64,000 nt of DNA from Gammaproteobacteria bacterium (GTDB lineage Bacteria; Pseudomonadota; Gammaproteobacteria; Burkholderiales; Burkholderiaceae_C): positions 62,001 through 126,000 of the forward strand of contig JAHJWB010000009.1 in assembly GCA_018828125.1 (NCBI GenBank). Reading direction: 5' to 3'. Both the position numbers and the translations under genes were made by a program. Shown in pieces: positions 51,965-60,542 of this stretch; the first letter of the stretch is position 1, and each line of letters opens with the position of its first letter. Under the pieces are notes generated by a model. It saw nothing but the letters and a program-made list of their open reading frames with translations. It was not told where the DNA came from and made no database searches.

Positions 51965-53428
51965 TCAGGTCAGCGTCTGCAGAATTGCCTCCACATCCAC
52001 CGCATCCTGCTGTGACATCGGCAGAAACTTTTCTGCATAGTCGCGCCACACCCCGCTGACGAGGAAGAAGCGGAACACGTCGGCATCGATGTGCCGGTCC
52101 CGCACCATGTGGGCCATGATCTTGAGTGACTCCGACAAGGTTTTGGGAGGCTTATAAGGGCGGTCAGAGGCCGTCAGCGCCTCAAAGATGTCCGCCAGGG
52201 TCATCACGCGGTCTGCCAGCGTCAGATCTGCGGCTTTCAGACGCCGGGGATAGCCGGTGCCGTCCAGCTTTTCGTGGTGCGACCCGGCGATGGACGGAAC
52301 ACGCGCCAGATGCGGCGGAAAAGGCAGACCGCTGAGCATGACGATGGTCTGGACAATGTGGTCGTTGATCTTGAACCGGTCTTCTGCCGTCAGTGTGCCG
52401 CGGCGTATCGACAGGTTGTGCAGCTCGCCCAGGTGCGCCTCTTGAGGCGGAAGCACCATGTCAAAGCCCCAGCGATTGGCCGGGTTGCCCACCTCTACCG
52501 GGGGCTTGCGTGAGCCCCAAGGGACGATGTGCTCAGGCCGGTCTGCCAGCAACGGTTCATTGGCAGGCGTGGGGCGCGTCGGCACCCTGGCCAGTCGCGC
52601 CATCTCGGCTTGCGACAGGCCCAAGCGGTCATCAAAGTGGCGCTGCCATATTTGCCGCCCGATGGTGGCCAGCCTCTGCACATCGGCATCGCCCATGAAC
52701 TCGCCGCCCACATTGCTGCGGGCGACAAAGGCAAAGTCGTCCAGCAGGTGTTCGCGGCGCTGCAGCAGTTCGCGCTGCAAGCGCACCGGGTCAACCCCCG
52801 CAACCTGCTGTTTCCAGTAGTCCAGCTCGGCATCGCGCCACAGCACCTCAAACCGCATGCGCACCTCGTGGATGCGGTTGTAGAGCGTCTCCAGCTTGGT
52901 GGCCTTGTCGATGATATGCTCAGGGCTGGTGACCTTGCCGCAGTCATGCAGCCAGGCACCCAGGCGAAACTCGTAGCGCTCGGCGTCTGTCATGGCGACC
53001 AGTGCAAACGGGCCCTCCTTGGCATCGCACAGCTGCTGCATGAGCGATTCAGCCAGTTGCGGCACACGCTCGCAGTGGCCGCCGGTATAAGGGCTTTTGG
53101 CATCAATGGCATCGGCCAGCAGCCGGATGACGGCATCGAACAGCTTCTTTTGCCCCTCGATCAGGCTGCGCGTCTCGATGGCCACAGACAGGGTGCCGGA
53201 GAGCTTTTCGACAAACGCCCGGAAATGAACATCGTCCTGCAGGTGGTCTGCCACGTAGCGCAGCACCAGCAAACCCAGCGGCCGTCCGTCGCGGGTGCGC
53301 AACTGTACGCGCAGCACACGCTGGGGTTGCACATCTGCGTCGTCGTCGGTGCTGTCGCCTTCCTGAGCCTCCGTATGGTTGATGAAATGAATCATTCCCA
53401 TGAAGGGAGTTGAGATAGACAAACCCAA
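51965..53428 (-). CDS. HD-GYP c-di-GMP phosphodiesterase, probably 5'-truncated
   Basis: 487 codons if counted from a TTG. Residues 20-95 look like the second half of a GAF domain (RVLRVQLRTRDGRPLGLLVL). The HD-GYP part begins SPYTGGHCERVPQLAE and has RLGAWLHDCGKV, GSHHEKLDGTGYP and ADIFEALTASDRPY, so the metal site is complete. There is no proper start: the frame stays open back into the prophage edge, with no ribosome site, and the GAF domain lacks its first half. I infer that the prophage inserted into this gene. The missing 5' part should lie beyond the far end of the phage. Confidence 0.75.
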   Translation of the reverse strand: MGLSISTPFMGMIHFINHTEAQEGDSTDDDADVQPQRVLRVQLRTRDGRPLGLLVLRYVADHLQDDVHFRAFVEKLSGTLSVAIETRSLIEGQKKLFDAVIRLLADAIDAKSPYTGGHCERVPQLAESLMQQLCDAKEGPFALVAMTDAERYEFRLGAWLHDCGKVTSPEHIIDKATKLETLYNRIHEVRMRFEVLWRDAELDYWKQQVAGVDPVRLQRELLQRREHLLDDFAFVARSNVGGEFMGDADVQRLATIGRQIWQRHFDDRLGLSQAEMARLARVPTRPTPANEPLLADRPEHIVPWGSRKPPVEVGNPANRWGFDMVLPPQEAHLGELHNLSIRRGTLTAEDRFKINDHIVQTIVMLSGLPFPPHLARVPSIAGSHHEKLDGTGYPRRLKAADLTLADRVMTLADIFEALTASDRPYKPPKTLSESLKIMAHMVRDRHIDADVFRFFLVSGVWRDYAEKFLPMSQQDAVDVEAILQTLT

Positions 53429-53515
53429 AACGGCGCGATAAATCGGGATTTGGGGGGATGAGGCGGGATGGATCGAAACGGGCCGCTGTAATTGCGTTGC
53501 AACCCGTGGAATTGC

Positions 53516-53905
53516 TCAGAGTGGCTCTGGCGGCTCCAGCATGTCCAGTTGGCCAGGTGCCGCGTCGGCCTCGCGGGCGGCCTTGATCTTGGAGCGAATG
53601 CGGTTGAGGAGCTTATTCATCCCACGCAGGGACATATGGTACTTACGGGCCAGCTCGGCCGTGTTGTCCCCAGTGTGCTGATCGTAGATTTCCAGCTCAC
53701 GCATGGTGAGCATGTATCGCACATCCTTGGGGATGCTGATCACCTGGCCGCCCCAGTGATTGACTATGTGATCGACAAGGCCGGAAGCTGTCACGCTGGC
53801 CGCCTCTGGCGCGAGGTCCTGTTCAAGCAGCCACCGCTCTGCCGTCGCGAACAGGTCGGACAGCAGCTCATGGCGCCGAACGGCGGCACGTGACGTTACG
53901 CTCAC
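53516..53905 (-). CDS. Mor-family transcription activator
   Basis: 129 residues with GTG start overlapping the gemA stop (GTGA). The dimerisation half contains LVDHIVNHWGGQVISIPKD and the helix-turn-helix NTAELARKYHMSLRGMNKLL. Mor turns on the middle promoter of Mu. Its place at the outer edge of the prophage, last in the early operon, differs from Mu. The stop is only 30 bases from the inferred phage terminus. Confidence 0.88.
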   Translation of the reverse strand: MSVTSRAAVRRHELLSDLFATAERWLLEQDLAPEAASVTASGLVDHIVNHWGGQVISIPKDVRYMLTMRELEIYDQHTGDNTAELARKYHMSLRGMNKLLNRIRSKIKAAREADAAPGQLDMLEPPEPL

Positions 53906-54561
53906 GCCTTGGCCTCTTGCCCGAGGACCTGGATGTCGCCCGCCACCGGCTGTTCAAGAGCCTGCATGAGGGCCTCCCATGCCCACCAATGCAAATCGAA
54001 GCCCTGGCCACGGTGTAGGCAGAGCTGCGCATATTCCACGCGCTCAATCTGCGCAGCCGAAAGCGGGCTCGCCCGGTGCAGCTGCACCACTTCCTGGCGC
54101 AGCGCCGCCACGGCGGCTGGTAGGCGGCGCATCGCCCATTTTTTGAGCGTCTCGATCAGGTTCTCGATGGACCGGGAACCGGCCCAACGCAGGTCGTCCA
54201 CCTTCGCAATGCGATTCACATATGCCGCCAACGCCTTCTCGGACGGGTCGCGCACCTCGCCCAGAACATGCAGGAACAGCCACAGAGCCCGGACCTTGCG
54301 CGCATCTGGCGTGACGGCCAGCGGCCTGCCCCCCGCCTTTGGACGCACCTGAAACCCCTTCGACTTCATGTGCGCCAAAACCCGCTCCATGTTTGGAACG
54401 TCCATCGCGGCGAGCGATTCGGTGTTTCCAATCGCGCGCAGGATGTCGCGATAGGCGAGATCGTCCAGACCAGACTTCTGGCCCAATTCTCGCTTCGCCA
54501 CATGGATCAGCTTGATCAACGTGGCGCGACGATTGTTTGCGGGGGCTTTGGCAGTGGTCAT
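53902..54561 (-). CDS. GemA/gp16-family regulatory protein (DUF1018)
   Basis: 219 residues. It has the DUF1018 core: LIHVAKRELGQKSGLDDLAY with RDILRAIGN, then RVLAHMKSKGFQ and RKVRALWLFLH. In Mu, GemA (gp16) modulates host gene expression and DNA supercoiling. The C-terminal third (about 140-219) is a helical extension. It is translationally coupled to mor. Confidence 0.88.
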   Translation of the reverse strand: MTTAKAPANNRRATLIKLIHVAKRELGQKSGLDDLAYRDILRAIGNTESLAAMDVPNMERVLAHMKSKGFQVRPKAGGRPLAVTPDARKVRALWLFLHVLGEVRDPSEKALAAYVNRIAKVDDLRWAGSRSIENLIETLKKWAMRRLPAAVAALRQEVVQLHRASPLSAAQIERVEYAQLCLHRGQGFDLHWWAWEALMQALEQPVAGDIQVLGQEAKA

Positions 54562-54623
54562 AAACGGTGTTCCAGGTGGCTCACCAGAGCCCCCAGGTCG
54601 GGGGCTCCAGAAAACCGGCTGGA

Positions 54624-54896
54624 TCAGTTCAACGCTTCCTTGAACGCCTTGCCCGGCATGAACTTAGGCGCCTTGCTGGCTTTGATCTTGACCGGATCGC
54701 CAGTGCGCGGATTGCGGCCAGTGCGTGCCGAGCGTTTCGTCACCGTAAATGAGCCAAAGCCCACCAAAGTGACAGAGCCGCCCTTCTTCAGCGTGCCCTT
54801 GATGGTCTCGGTTGCCGCGTCCAGGGCTGCACCCGCTGCGATCTTGGAAATACCGGCCTGGTCGGCCATGCGTTCGATCAATTCAGACTTGTTCAT
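54624..54896 (-). CDS. HU-family DNA-binding protein
   Basis: 90 residues, a complete HU/IHF fold. It begins MNKSELIERMADQAGISK and has the arm region FTVTKRSARTGRNPRTGDPV. Mu transposition needs host HU to assemble the transposase complex, and this phage appears to carry its own copy. It follows the non-coding gap and precedes gemA by 62 bases. Confidence 0.93.
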   Translation of the reverse strand: MNKSELIERMADQAGISKIAAGAALDAATETIKGTLKKGGSVTLVGFGSFTVTKRSARTGRNPRTGDPVKIKASKAPKFMPGKAFKEALN

Positions 54897-55073
54897 TGTT
54901 CACTTTCAATGGTTGAGGTGATCCTGGTGAGGCGGCACCAAGCACCGAGGCGCTCAATGGTGAGAGGCCATCGCGCCCTGCGGTAGTTACGGCCAAGTGA
55001 TGGCGGCCGGGGCACCCACCGCTTGCCCCGCGTACGGTCAAAATGGAACGACTAATTCACTGAGGAGGCGGGA

Positions 55074-55643
55074 ATGGGAGATGTCTTTGGAGCATTTACG
55101 CAATGGCTTGGAGCTGCTATTGCCCCTGCTACGTGGGCGAGCTGGGCGGCGGCTGGAGCTACCTTCTGCGCCGCCTGGTTTGCCATGAAACTTGCGAGAA
55201 CCGCTCAGCGCGACCAAAGAAATCAAGAAAAAATCAGAGCTGAGTTGACCGCAGCCAGGTTCGCGCCTTTGATCGAACGGGATGCGCAAACTCTCCGGGC
55301 AGCATGTATGGATTTCGAGCTCCATCCCACCGAAGCGACAGTCTTGCTTGATCGGGAGATGATTCTTGTGCACTCGCTGCGCCGGATGCACTTCTCCATC
55401 CAGAGCGATGACCTCGCAGCGCTGGTGCCTCTGGGGGAACAATGTGCGACTCGTATCGCTAGGGCATACAGCTTGTTGAGTATTACGATGGCCGATATGG
55501 AGCGGTTCTCCCAAATTCGACACCTGCTGAAAGATGAATGGCATGAGGCAATGGCAGAGGCTGAAGATCTGCTCACCAGAGCAGCTGCGACCTGCGCAAA
55601 ACACGGACAGGTGGAGCGCTTCGACACTGTCGACGTCAAGTAG
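55074..55643 (+). CDS. Membrane-anchored hypothetical protein, moron candidate
   Basis: 189 residues, rightward within a leftward operon. GAGGAGG lies 5 bases before ATG. One N-terminal helix (APATWASWAAAGATFCAAWF) anchors it. The rest is a soluble helical domain of about 145 residues with RNQEKIRAELTAARFAPLIE, facing the cytoplasm by the positive-inside rule. Its codon use is less GC-biased than its neighbours. Its own orientation and strong ribosome site suggest independent expression in the lysogen. The family is not recognised; superinfection exclusion or defence is a guess. Confidence 0.7.
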   Translation: MGDVFGAFTQWLGAAIAPATWASWAAAGATFCAAWFAMKLARTAQRDQRNQEKIRAELTAARFAPLIERDAQTLRAACMDFELHPTEATVLLDREMILVHSLRRMHFSIQSDDLAALVPLGEQCATRIARAYSLLSITMADMERFSQIRHLLKDEWHEAMAEAEDLLTRAAATCAKHGQVERFDTVDVK

Positions 55644-55645
55644 TC

Positions 55646-56263
55646 TCATACCGCCACCATGTCCAAAGCAATGGGGACATAGCGGTCCGAGTCGCCCACG
55701 CGCTCGTAGAGCCGCACGTACTGCTTGGTGCCAATCACCTGCACCGACTCGCTGATGGCCTTCATGGCCTCCTGCCAGCGTGCGTCGGCGATCTCAAGGC
55801 GGCGCAGCCCCAGGATGCGGCCCACGTTGAGGTTGCCCTCCTTGTCGGTCTGGAATGCCTGCTGCACCAGCACCATGATCTCGGGGCGGCTCCCCTTGGC
55901 CCATTCATTGATGCACTCGTCGATCAGGGTCTTGGCCGCCTGCAGGCGCTCGTCGAAGGTCACGTTCTCAGCCGTGGCGATCTGCAGCTTGAAGGCGCCG
56001 TCGTAGGTGGGCAGCGTGACATTGCCCTTGGCGCCGCCGCGCTTCACGCCGTACTGCTCGGCGCTCAGTTCAACGAAGGCGGCGACATCGCCGAACATCT
56101 TGGACTTGCCTGCAACCAGGCGCGCGTTGAGGTCCTTCGCCAGGGCCACCAGTTCGCGCACCAGACGGTCGCGTTCCTGATCAATGGGCTTCACCAGTTC
56201 AAAGGGGACAAGATGGCCCTGCGCGTTGCGCATGTAGCCATCGGGGACGTTGGATTGATTCAT
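55646..56263 (-). CDS. DUF3164 phage protein
   Basis: 205 residues. It begins MNQSNVPDGYMRNAQGHLVP and shows DQERDRLVRELVALAKDLNA and VQVIGTKQYVRLYER, typical of DUF3164, a family found in Mu-like early regions. The function is unknown. It converges with the moron candidate, with 2 bases between the stop codons. Confidence 0.85.
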   Translation of the reverse strand: MNQSNVPDGYMRNAQGHLVPFELVKPIDQERDRLVRELVALAKDLNARLVAGKSKMFGDVAAFVELSAEQYGVKRGGAKGNVTLPTYDGAFKLQIATAENVTFDERLQAAKTLIDECINEWAKGSRPEIMVLVQQAFQTDKEGNLNVGRILGLRRLEIADARWQEAMKAISESVQVIGTKQYVRLYERVGDSDRYVPIALDMVAV

Positions 56264-56275
56264 GGGCTATTCCTG

Positions 56276-56461
56276 TCAGCACCGAAAGCCACGGCTCTCG
56301 ATGCGGGTGTGGTTGAGGGCACCGGCCCGACTGGGCGCGGCGGGGTTTGCGGTCCAGACAGGCGCACGCATGCGGTCGTACTGGGCCGGGGGCACTGCAT
56401 CAGCAGGCCGGGGCGGCACTTGGCGGCGGCCTGGCGGGCGGCCCTTGCGGAGTTCGGTCAT
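56276..56461 (-). CDS. Small phage protein (61 aa)
   Basis: 61 residues, Pro/Arg-rich (MTELRKGRPPGRRQVPPRPA). ATG overlaps the stop of the upstream gene as ATGA, and DUF3164 begins 12 bases after its stop. This supports it as a real coupled gene although the sequence is low in complexity. The family is unknown. Confidence 0.55.
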   Translation of the reverse strand: MTELRKGRPPGRRQVPPRPADAVPPAQYDRMRAPVWTANPAAPSRAGALNHTRIESRGFRC

Positions 56462-57096
56462 TGCTGTGGCCCCTTCTTAGCGAGCAACTCTGCGACCTTG
56501 GCGCGCACGTCCGAGGTCATCGGTGCCGCCTTCTGGCTGCGGGCGTCGATCTCGGCCAGTGCCGGGTCTTTGCCGCCGTAGACCACCTGCAGGGCCTCGC
56601 CGATGGGCAAGGTTTGCCCGCGCACCTGCACCGTGTCGCGCTGCGGTGTAACGCGGCGCTCCAGCTCGCGCTGCGCTTCTTGCTCGCCCTCGGCCCTGTC
56701 GGACTTGCGCATGAGCACGCTGTACAGGTAGCCGTTACCGGTCAACGGCACCGCAAGGGTTCCTTTCTCCACGGCAGTGAACACCGCAGCAAAGGCGCCT
56801 TTCCAGTCCTCAACCGACACCAGCCAGTTGCGCCCGTTGCGCTCTATGGCATTGCGCTGCACATCCGGCACCAGCTCGGCCAACAGGCGGGCGACCTTGT
56901 CCATGCGTAGCTGCTGCTTGAGCGGCTTGTGCAGGCGTAGGTAGCGCACCACGATGCCGCCCAGGGGAAAGGACGCGGTCAAAACATCAGCAATCAGGCG
57001 GCGCACCGTGTCGTCGTCGATCATCCGCAGCAGCAGCGCATCCAGGCTTTCCTCCGCGCCGCAGCTCGGGCAGGTGTTGATAAACAACGTGGCCAT
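56458..57096 (-). CDS. Phage early protein of unknown function (212 aa)
   Basis: 212 residues. A single CPSCG pair near the start could hold zinc with other ligands. The middle is helical (LLLRMIDDDTVRRLIADVLT). The ATG lies in TGATG over the stop of the upstream gene. Such proteins are common in BcepMu-like early operons, but I cannot name a family. Confidence 0.7.
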   Translation of the reverse strand: MATLFINTCPSCGAEESLDALLLRMIDDDTVRRLIADVLTASFPLGGIVVRYLRLHKPLKQQLRMDKVARLLAELVPDVQRNAIERNGRNWLVSVEDWKGAFAAVFTAVEKGTLAVPLTGNGYLYSVLMRKSDRAEGEQEAQRELERRVTPQRDTVQVRGQTLPIGEALQVVYGGKDPALAEIDARSQKAAPMTSDVRAKVAELLAKKGPQQ

Positions 57097-57338
57097 CACA
57101 GCAGCCCCCCGCGTTGCGTTTGGGCCGACGCTTCGGCGGGCCGTGCGCCGCGTTCCATTTCAGAGCGAAAGCCCAGGCACATCTGCTGCCCCAGCTCCAT
57201 CCCGGCCCAGTGCGCGCGGTTGAGCTGCGTGTCGGCAACATCACGTTGGGCAACGACCCACACCAGGGCGAGCAGAGCGGCCAGGAGAGCGACGGCGAGC
57301 CAGACCACTAGCCAAGTCATAGGGTGACGGCGCTTCAT
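57096..57338 (-). CDS. Small membrane protein of the phage (80 aa)
   Basis: 80 residues with one strong membrane helix (WLVVWLAVALLAALLALVWV) near the N-terminus and a soluble tail of about 50 residues. ATG overlaps the stop of the upstream 48-residue ORF (ATGA). Function unknown. Confidence 0.62.
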   Translation of the reverse strand: MKRRHPMTWLVVWLAVALLAALLALVWVVAQRDVADTQLNRAHWAGMELGQQMCLGFRSEMERGARPAEASAQTQRGGLL

Positions 57339-57481
57339 GCAGCCTCCCTGCGAGGCACAACAGAAACCACGCCTTCCAGCCTCATGCCAGCGTCGATGGC
57401 TTCCCAGTCGGTGTGGAAAGAGCCGCGCATGCGACCCCTGCTACCGTCATCCATGGTGATGAGTACAAGGTAGTGGCGCAT
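57335..57481 (-). CDS. Small phage protein (48 aa)
   Basis: 48 codons beginning MRHYLVLITMDDGSRGRMRG and ending EGVVSVVPRREAA. It starts 2 bases after the stop of the B ATPase gene, and its stop overlaps the start of the next gene (ATGA). The sequence, with a strand LVLITMDDGSRG and GSFHTDWEAIDAGM, looks like a compact folded protein. It is short and easy to miss. Confidence 0.6.
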   Translation of the reverse strand: MRHYLVLITMDDGSRGRMRGSFHTDWEAIDAGMRLEGVVSVVPRREAA

Positions 57482-57483
57482 GC

Positions 57484-58725
57484 TCAGCTCCCTCGCACCG
57501 CCGCCGCAATCAGGGCTGCGGTCACCTTGGGCGCGCCGATCTTCACCGCCTCATTCATCGCCCGCGTGACGAGGTTATTGATCGCCAGCGGATAGCACAG
57601 CGACTGCTCGCGCGCTTGGCGCTGCCCGCGCACCGTTTCCGAGACCGCTTGGCGCAGGGTGGACCGGATCGCGTCCATCGCATCCGATGCAAATATCGCC
57701 TCAAATTGCAAGCCCGCACGCTCGACCTTGTGGCGCAGATAGCCCTCCACATGGTTGTCCAGTGGAGGCAGCTTCACCAGCTCGCAGCGCTGCACCACCT
57801 CCCGCACCTCCGGGTTGTGCTCGCTCAGCTTTTTCTCCAACTCGGTCTGACCAACTAGGATGATCGACAGCAGCTTCTTGAACCCGTCCTGCAGCTCATA
57901 GAACCTCTTCAAGTGCTTGAGGGTAGGGATCGCCAGGGCATGGGCTTCTTCGATGATCAGCACATGCCGCTGCCCCACCTGCGCGCTGGCCTTCAGAATG
58001 TTGTGCATCTGCGCGGCGCGGTCCTGCAGCACCTGGCGCAGCGATGTGCCCGGCGACACGGTGCGAATCACCGCTCCGGTGATGTCTGCCGCCATCAGCG
58101 CCTTGCCCTTGCGGTGGCTGTCCTCCATGCCTATCACATAGGGCTCAATCACCGTCACGCGTTCGCCCGTGGTGTTGATCCAATCAATCATGTCCTGGCG
58201 CAGGGTGGACTTGCCCCCGCCAGACTCGGCCACCACTGCCAGCATGCCGCCGTGTCGCGCCGTATGGCGCATGGCCGCGCGCACGTAGCGGATGTCGTCA
58301 GTAATGAAAACGTCGGCGTCTTCATTGAGCTCGTTCACGAACGGGTCGCGCAGAATCTTGAAGTGCTGCCGGGCGGCAGATGAAAGCGAGTGATGTCGTA
58401 GTAGCATGAAAGGGTCCTCTCCTTGGTTGTCGCCGGGCTGGGGGCCGGAGTTATTGGCTTTCGCCATCGCCTGCAGCTCCGCGTTGGCGCGCGGTGCTGC
58501 AGGTGCTTCGTCAAAGGTCCGTGCCAGCCGCTCGGCGGGCAGGCCCTTTGCTGTCAGAAATGCGGTGATGCGCTCTTTGAGCAACTTCTCGCTCAGGCCA
58601 CGCGTTGCGGGCCATATCCGGTACTTCACGATCTGGGTGACCGCCGCGCGCGAAATCCCGACATGGCGGGCGAGCTGCGACTGATTGCTGTCCACGTAAG
58701 CGAGGTCCTGCGGCAAATTCATCAT
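57484..58725 (-). CDS. MuB-like AAA ATPase (transposition protein B)
   Basis: 413 residues. An N-terminal helix-turn-helix (SQLARHVGISRAAVTQIVKY) precedes the AAA domain: Walker A VVAESGGGKSTLRQD, Walker B HVLIIEEAHAL and sensor ILVGQTELEKKL. MuB-type ATPases coat target DNA and stimulate the transposase. GAGGTG lies 7 bases before the chosen ATG. It follows the transposase gene by 10 bases. Confidence 0.9.
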   Translation of the reverse strand: MMNLPQDLAYVDSNQSQLARHVGISRAAVTQIVKYRIWPATRGLSEKLLKERITAFLTAKGLPAERLARTFDEAPAAPRANAELQAMAKANNSGPQPGDNQGEDPFMLLRHHSLSSAARQHFKILRDPFVNELNEDADVFITDDIRYVRAAMRHTARHGGMLAVVAESGGGKSTLRQDMIDWINTTGERVTVIEPYVIGMEDSHRKGKALMAADITGAVIRTVSPGTSLRQVLQDRAAQMHNILKASAQVGQRHVLIIEEAHALAIPTLKHLKRFYELQDGFKKLLSIILVGQTELEKKLSEHNPEVREVVQRCELVKLPPLDNHVEGYLRHKVERAGLQFEAIFASDAMDAIRSTLRQAVSETVRGQRQAREQSLCYPLAINNLVTRAMNEAVKIGAPKVTAALIAAAVRGS

Positions 58726-58735
58726 TGCTAGCACC

Positions 58736-60529
58736 TCACACCGCGCGCAGGCCACCAGCGGCCCGCATGGGTTGTTGATCCATAGCCGGTGTCAGGTACT
58801 GCCCAATCAGCGCAACCACTTGGTCCTCGGGCACGCCGTCTGCGTACCGCTTCATGAAGAAGGCGTTTTCTTCCGGGGCAAGATTGCGGCCTATGGCCCC
58901 CACGATGCGCAACATCGCGGTCACAGGGTCCAGCAACTCGGGGCCTGCAGGTTCAGCACAGGCGGGCGTTTCAATGGCCGTGCCTTGGCGTGGCAGATAC
59001 GCAGGCATCTCAATGTCTTGCAGGTACTGATGGGCGTTGATCTGCCCGCCAAATGGCGTGGCGCGCTTTTGCCGCGCTGCCTGCACTTCATCGGCAGTCA
59101 TGCCCGGATAGGCCGCCCCATCCATCGCCGTCGCTGCGTGCTCAGCCTCCGTCTTGGCCGCGCGCTTGTACTCACTGCCGATCACCGCGCCGTCAGCGCG
59201 CTGGCCGAAGGCGTCAAACTCAACATTGGGCTCAACGCGGTAGATCAGCGGCTCGCCGTCGTATCTCAGCACCTGCACCTGTACAGCGCACTCGCCATAG
59301 ATCAGCCCGCGTACCAACACCACATCGCCCACATTGATTCCGTCCAGACCACGCAGGCTGTAGGGCATCGTGCGCTCCGCAGCGGGGTGCCGAAAGGTGA
59401 TCGTCAGATCGGGTTTGACCTGCCGCTCCTCTTCCTTGCTGCGCATGAATGCTTGGCATACTTCCACCGCAGGCAAAACCCGCAACTGCTCGGCGGTGAT
59501 GAGCTGCCACAGGTCATAGCGCGCTACTGGCGCTGGTAACCCTGCCCGGCGCAAGCGCGTGTCCTGTCCGGGGATCAAGTTCGCGTTGTAGGCATTTGCC
59601 CATGCACCCGCTGCAGCGTTTAGCTGCTCTACGTTGTCTACAGGCTGAAAGCGCAGGCGGCTCTCAAACTGCGTTTCCACGATGTTGTTGCCATTCTCCG
59701 CGCCGCCTTTGGCGCGTGAATTGCCTGCCTTGTGCGTCTCATGATTGACACCCAAGGCATCCAGCATTGACCGAATCGCAGTGCTCTGGTTGGCGCTGCC
59801 TTTGTCCCACAACAGATTGAACGGCACCCCGTGAAACGGGCGCCCAGACTGCAGCCCCCAAGAGAACATCAAGAACTTGAACAGGTTGTGTTGGTCTTCC
59901 CCTGCAGCCTCTGTGTACCAAGGCACCACACACGCACTGGCCCGGTCATAGGCCACATAGCGGTAGCACTTGAACTTGACCTGCGCCAGCTTGTCCAGCT
60001 TGTTCTTGTAGAACTCGTCGTCCCGAATGATGTACTGCCTGCCCTTGAGGTAGTACACCAGGCACAGCGAAGGGTCCACCTCATGCGTATGGTTCGGGTG
60101 CGGCGCCCGCAATGCCTGCACAGGCGTGGCAATGCGCTGCGCGGCCACGTTCAATTTACGGTCGCGCATCAGCTTGTTTAGTTGCCCATTACTCACCCCA
60201 AAGGCGTGCCCGTTCTGCTCCAGAATGCCGCGCGCAGTGGTGGTGAACAGGGTTTGCTTGCCATTGGCACGAATCGCCTCGCGCTGCGCCGCGCCCATGG
60301 TCACCAGCGACTCGGCAGACACGCTGGTGCTGCCTTTGTCACACCGCGCCTTGCGCCCCGAGGACCAGCCCGCAACGGCCTTCAGGTGGCGATAGACGGT
60401 CTGCACCGACACCCCCAGGAACTCCCCAGCCTCGCGCACCATGGCCGTTCCATTGCCATGCTCCGAGTCGTCAAGGCGGCGGGCAAGCTGGCGCACATAG
60501 TCGCAGGCTTCAGGAGAAAGTGCGGCCAT
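58736..60529 (-). CDS. Mu-like transposase A (DDE/rve family)
   Basis: 597 residues. An N-terminal helix-turn-helix (VREAGEFLGVSVQTVYRHLK) leads to an RNase H-fold core. The probable DDE residues are Asp in HEVDPSLCLVY, Asp in NLLWDKGSANQ and Glu in AKGGAENGNNIV. A beta-barrel follows (VGDVVLVRGLIYGECAVQVQ). The C-terminal tail is suited to contact the B protein. It cuts and joins phage ends. Start at 60529 (MAALSPEAC) is supported by GAGGTGAG; an earlier ATG at 60556 overlaps the upstream gene. Confidence 0.9.
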   Translation of the reverse strand: MAALSPEACDYVRQLARRLDDSEHGNGTAMVREAGEFLGVSVQTVYRHLKAVAGWSSGRKARCDKGSTSVSAESLVTMGAAQREAIRANGKQTLFTTTARGILEQNGHAFGVSNGQLNKLMRDRKLNVAAQRIATPVQALRAPHPNHTHEVDPSLCLVYYLKGRQYIIRDDEFYKNKLDKLAQVKFKCYRYVAYDRASACVVPWYTEAAGEDQHNLFKFLMFSWGLQSGRPFHGVPFNLLWDKGSANQSTAIRSMLDALGVNHETHKAGNSRAKGGAENGNNIVETQFESRLRFQPVDNVEQLNAAAGAWANAYNANLIPGQDTRLRRAGLPAPVARYDLWQLITAEQLRVLPAVEVCQAFMRSKEEERQVKPDLTITFRHPAAERTMPYSLRGLDGINVGDVVLVRGLIYGECAVQVQVLRYDGEPLIYRVEPNVEFDAFGQRADGAVIGSEYKRAAKTEAEHAATAMDGAAYPGMTADEVQAARQKRATPFGGQINAHQYLQDIEMPAYLPRQGTAIETPACAEPAGPELLDPVTAMLRIVGAIGRNLAPEENAFFMKRYADGVPEDQVVALIGQYLTPAMDQQPMRAAGGLRAV

Positions 60530-60542
60530 ATCTGTGCTCACC

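Noticed and set aside
52529-53413. 294-codon rightward ORF
   Set aside because: Antisense to the HD-GYP gene, with no ribosome site and no recognisable domain.
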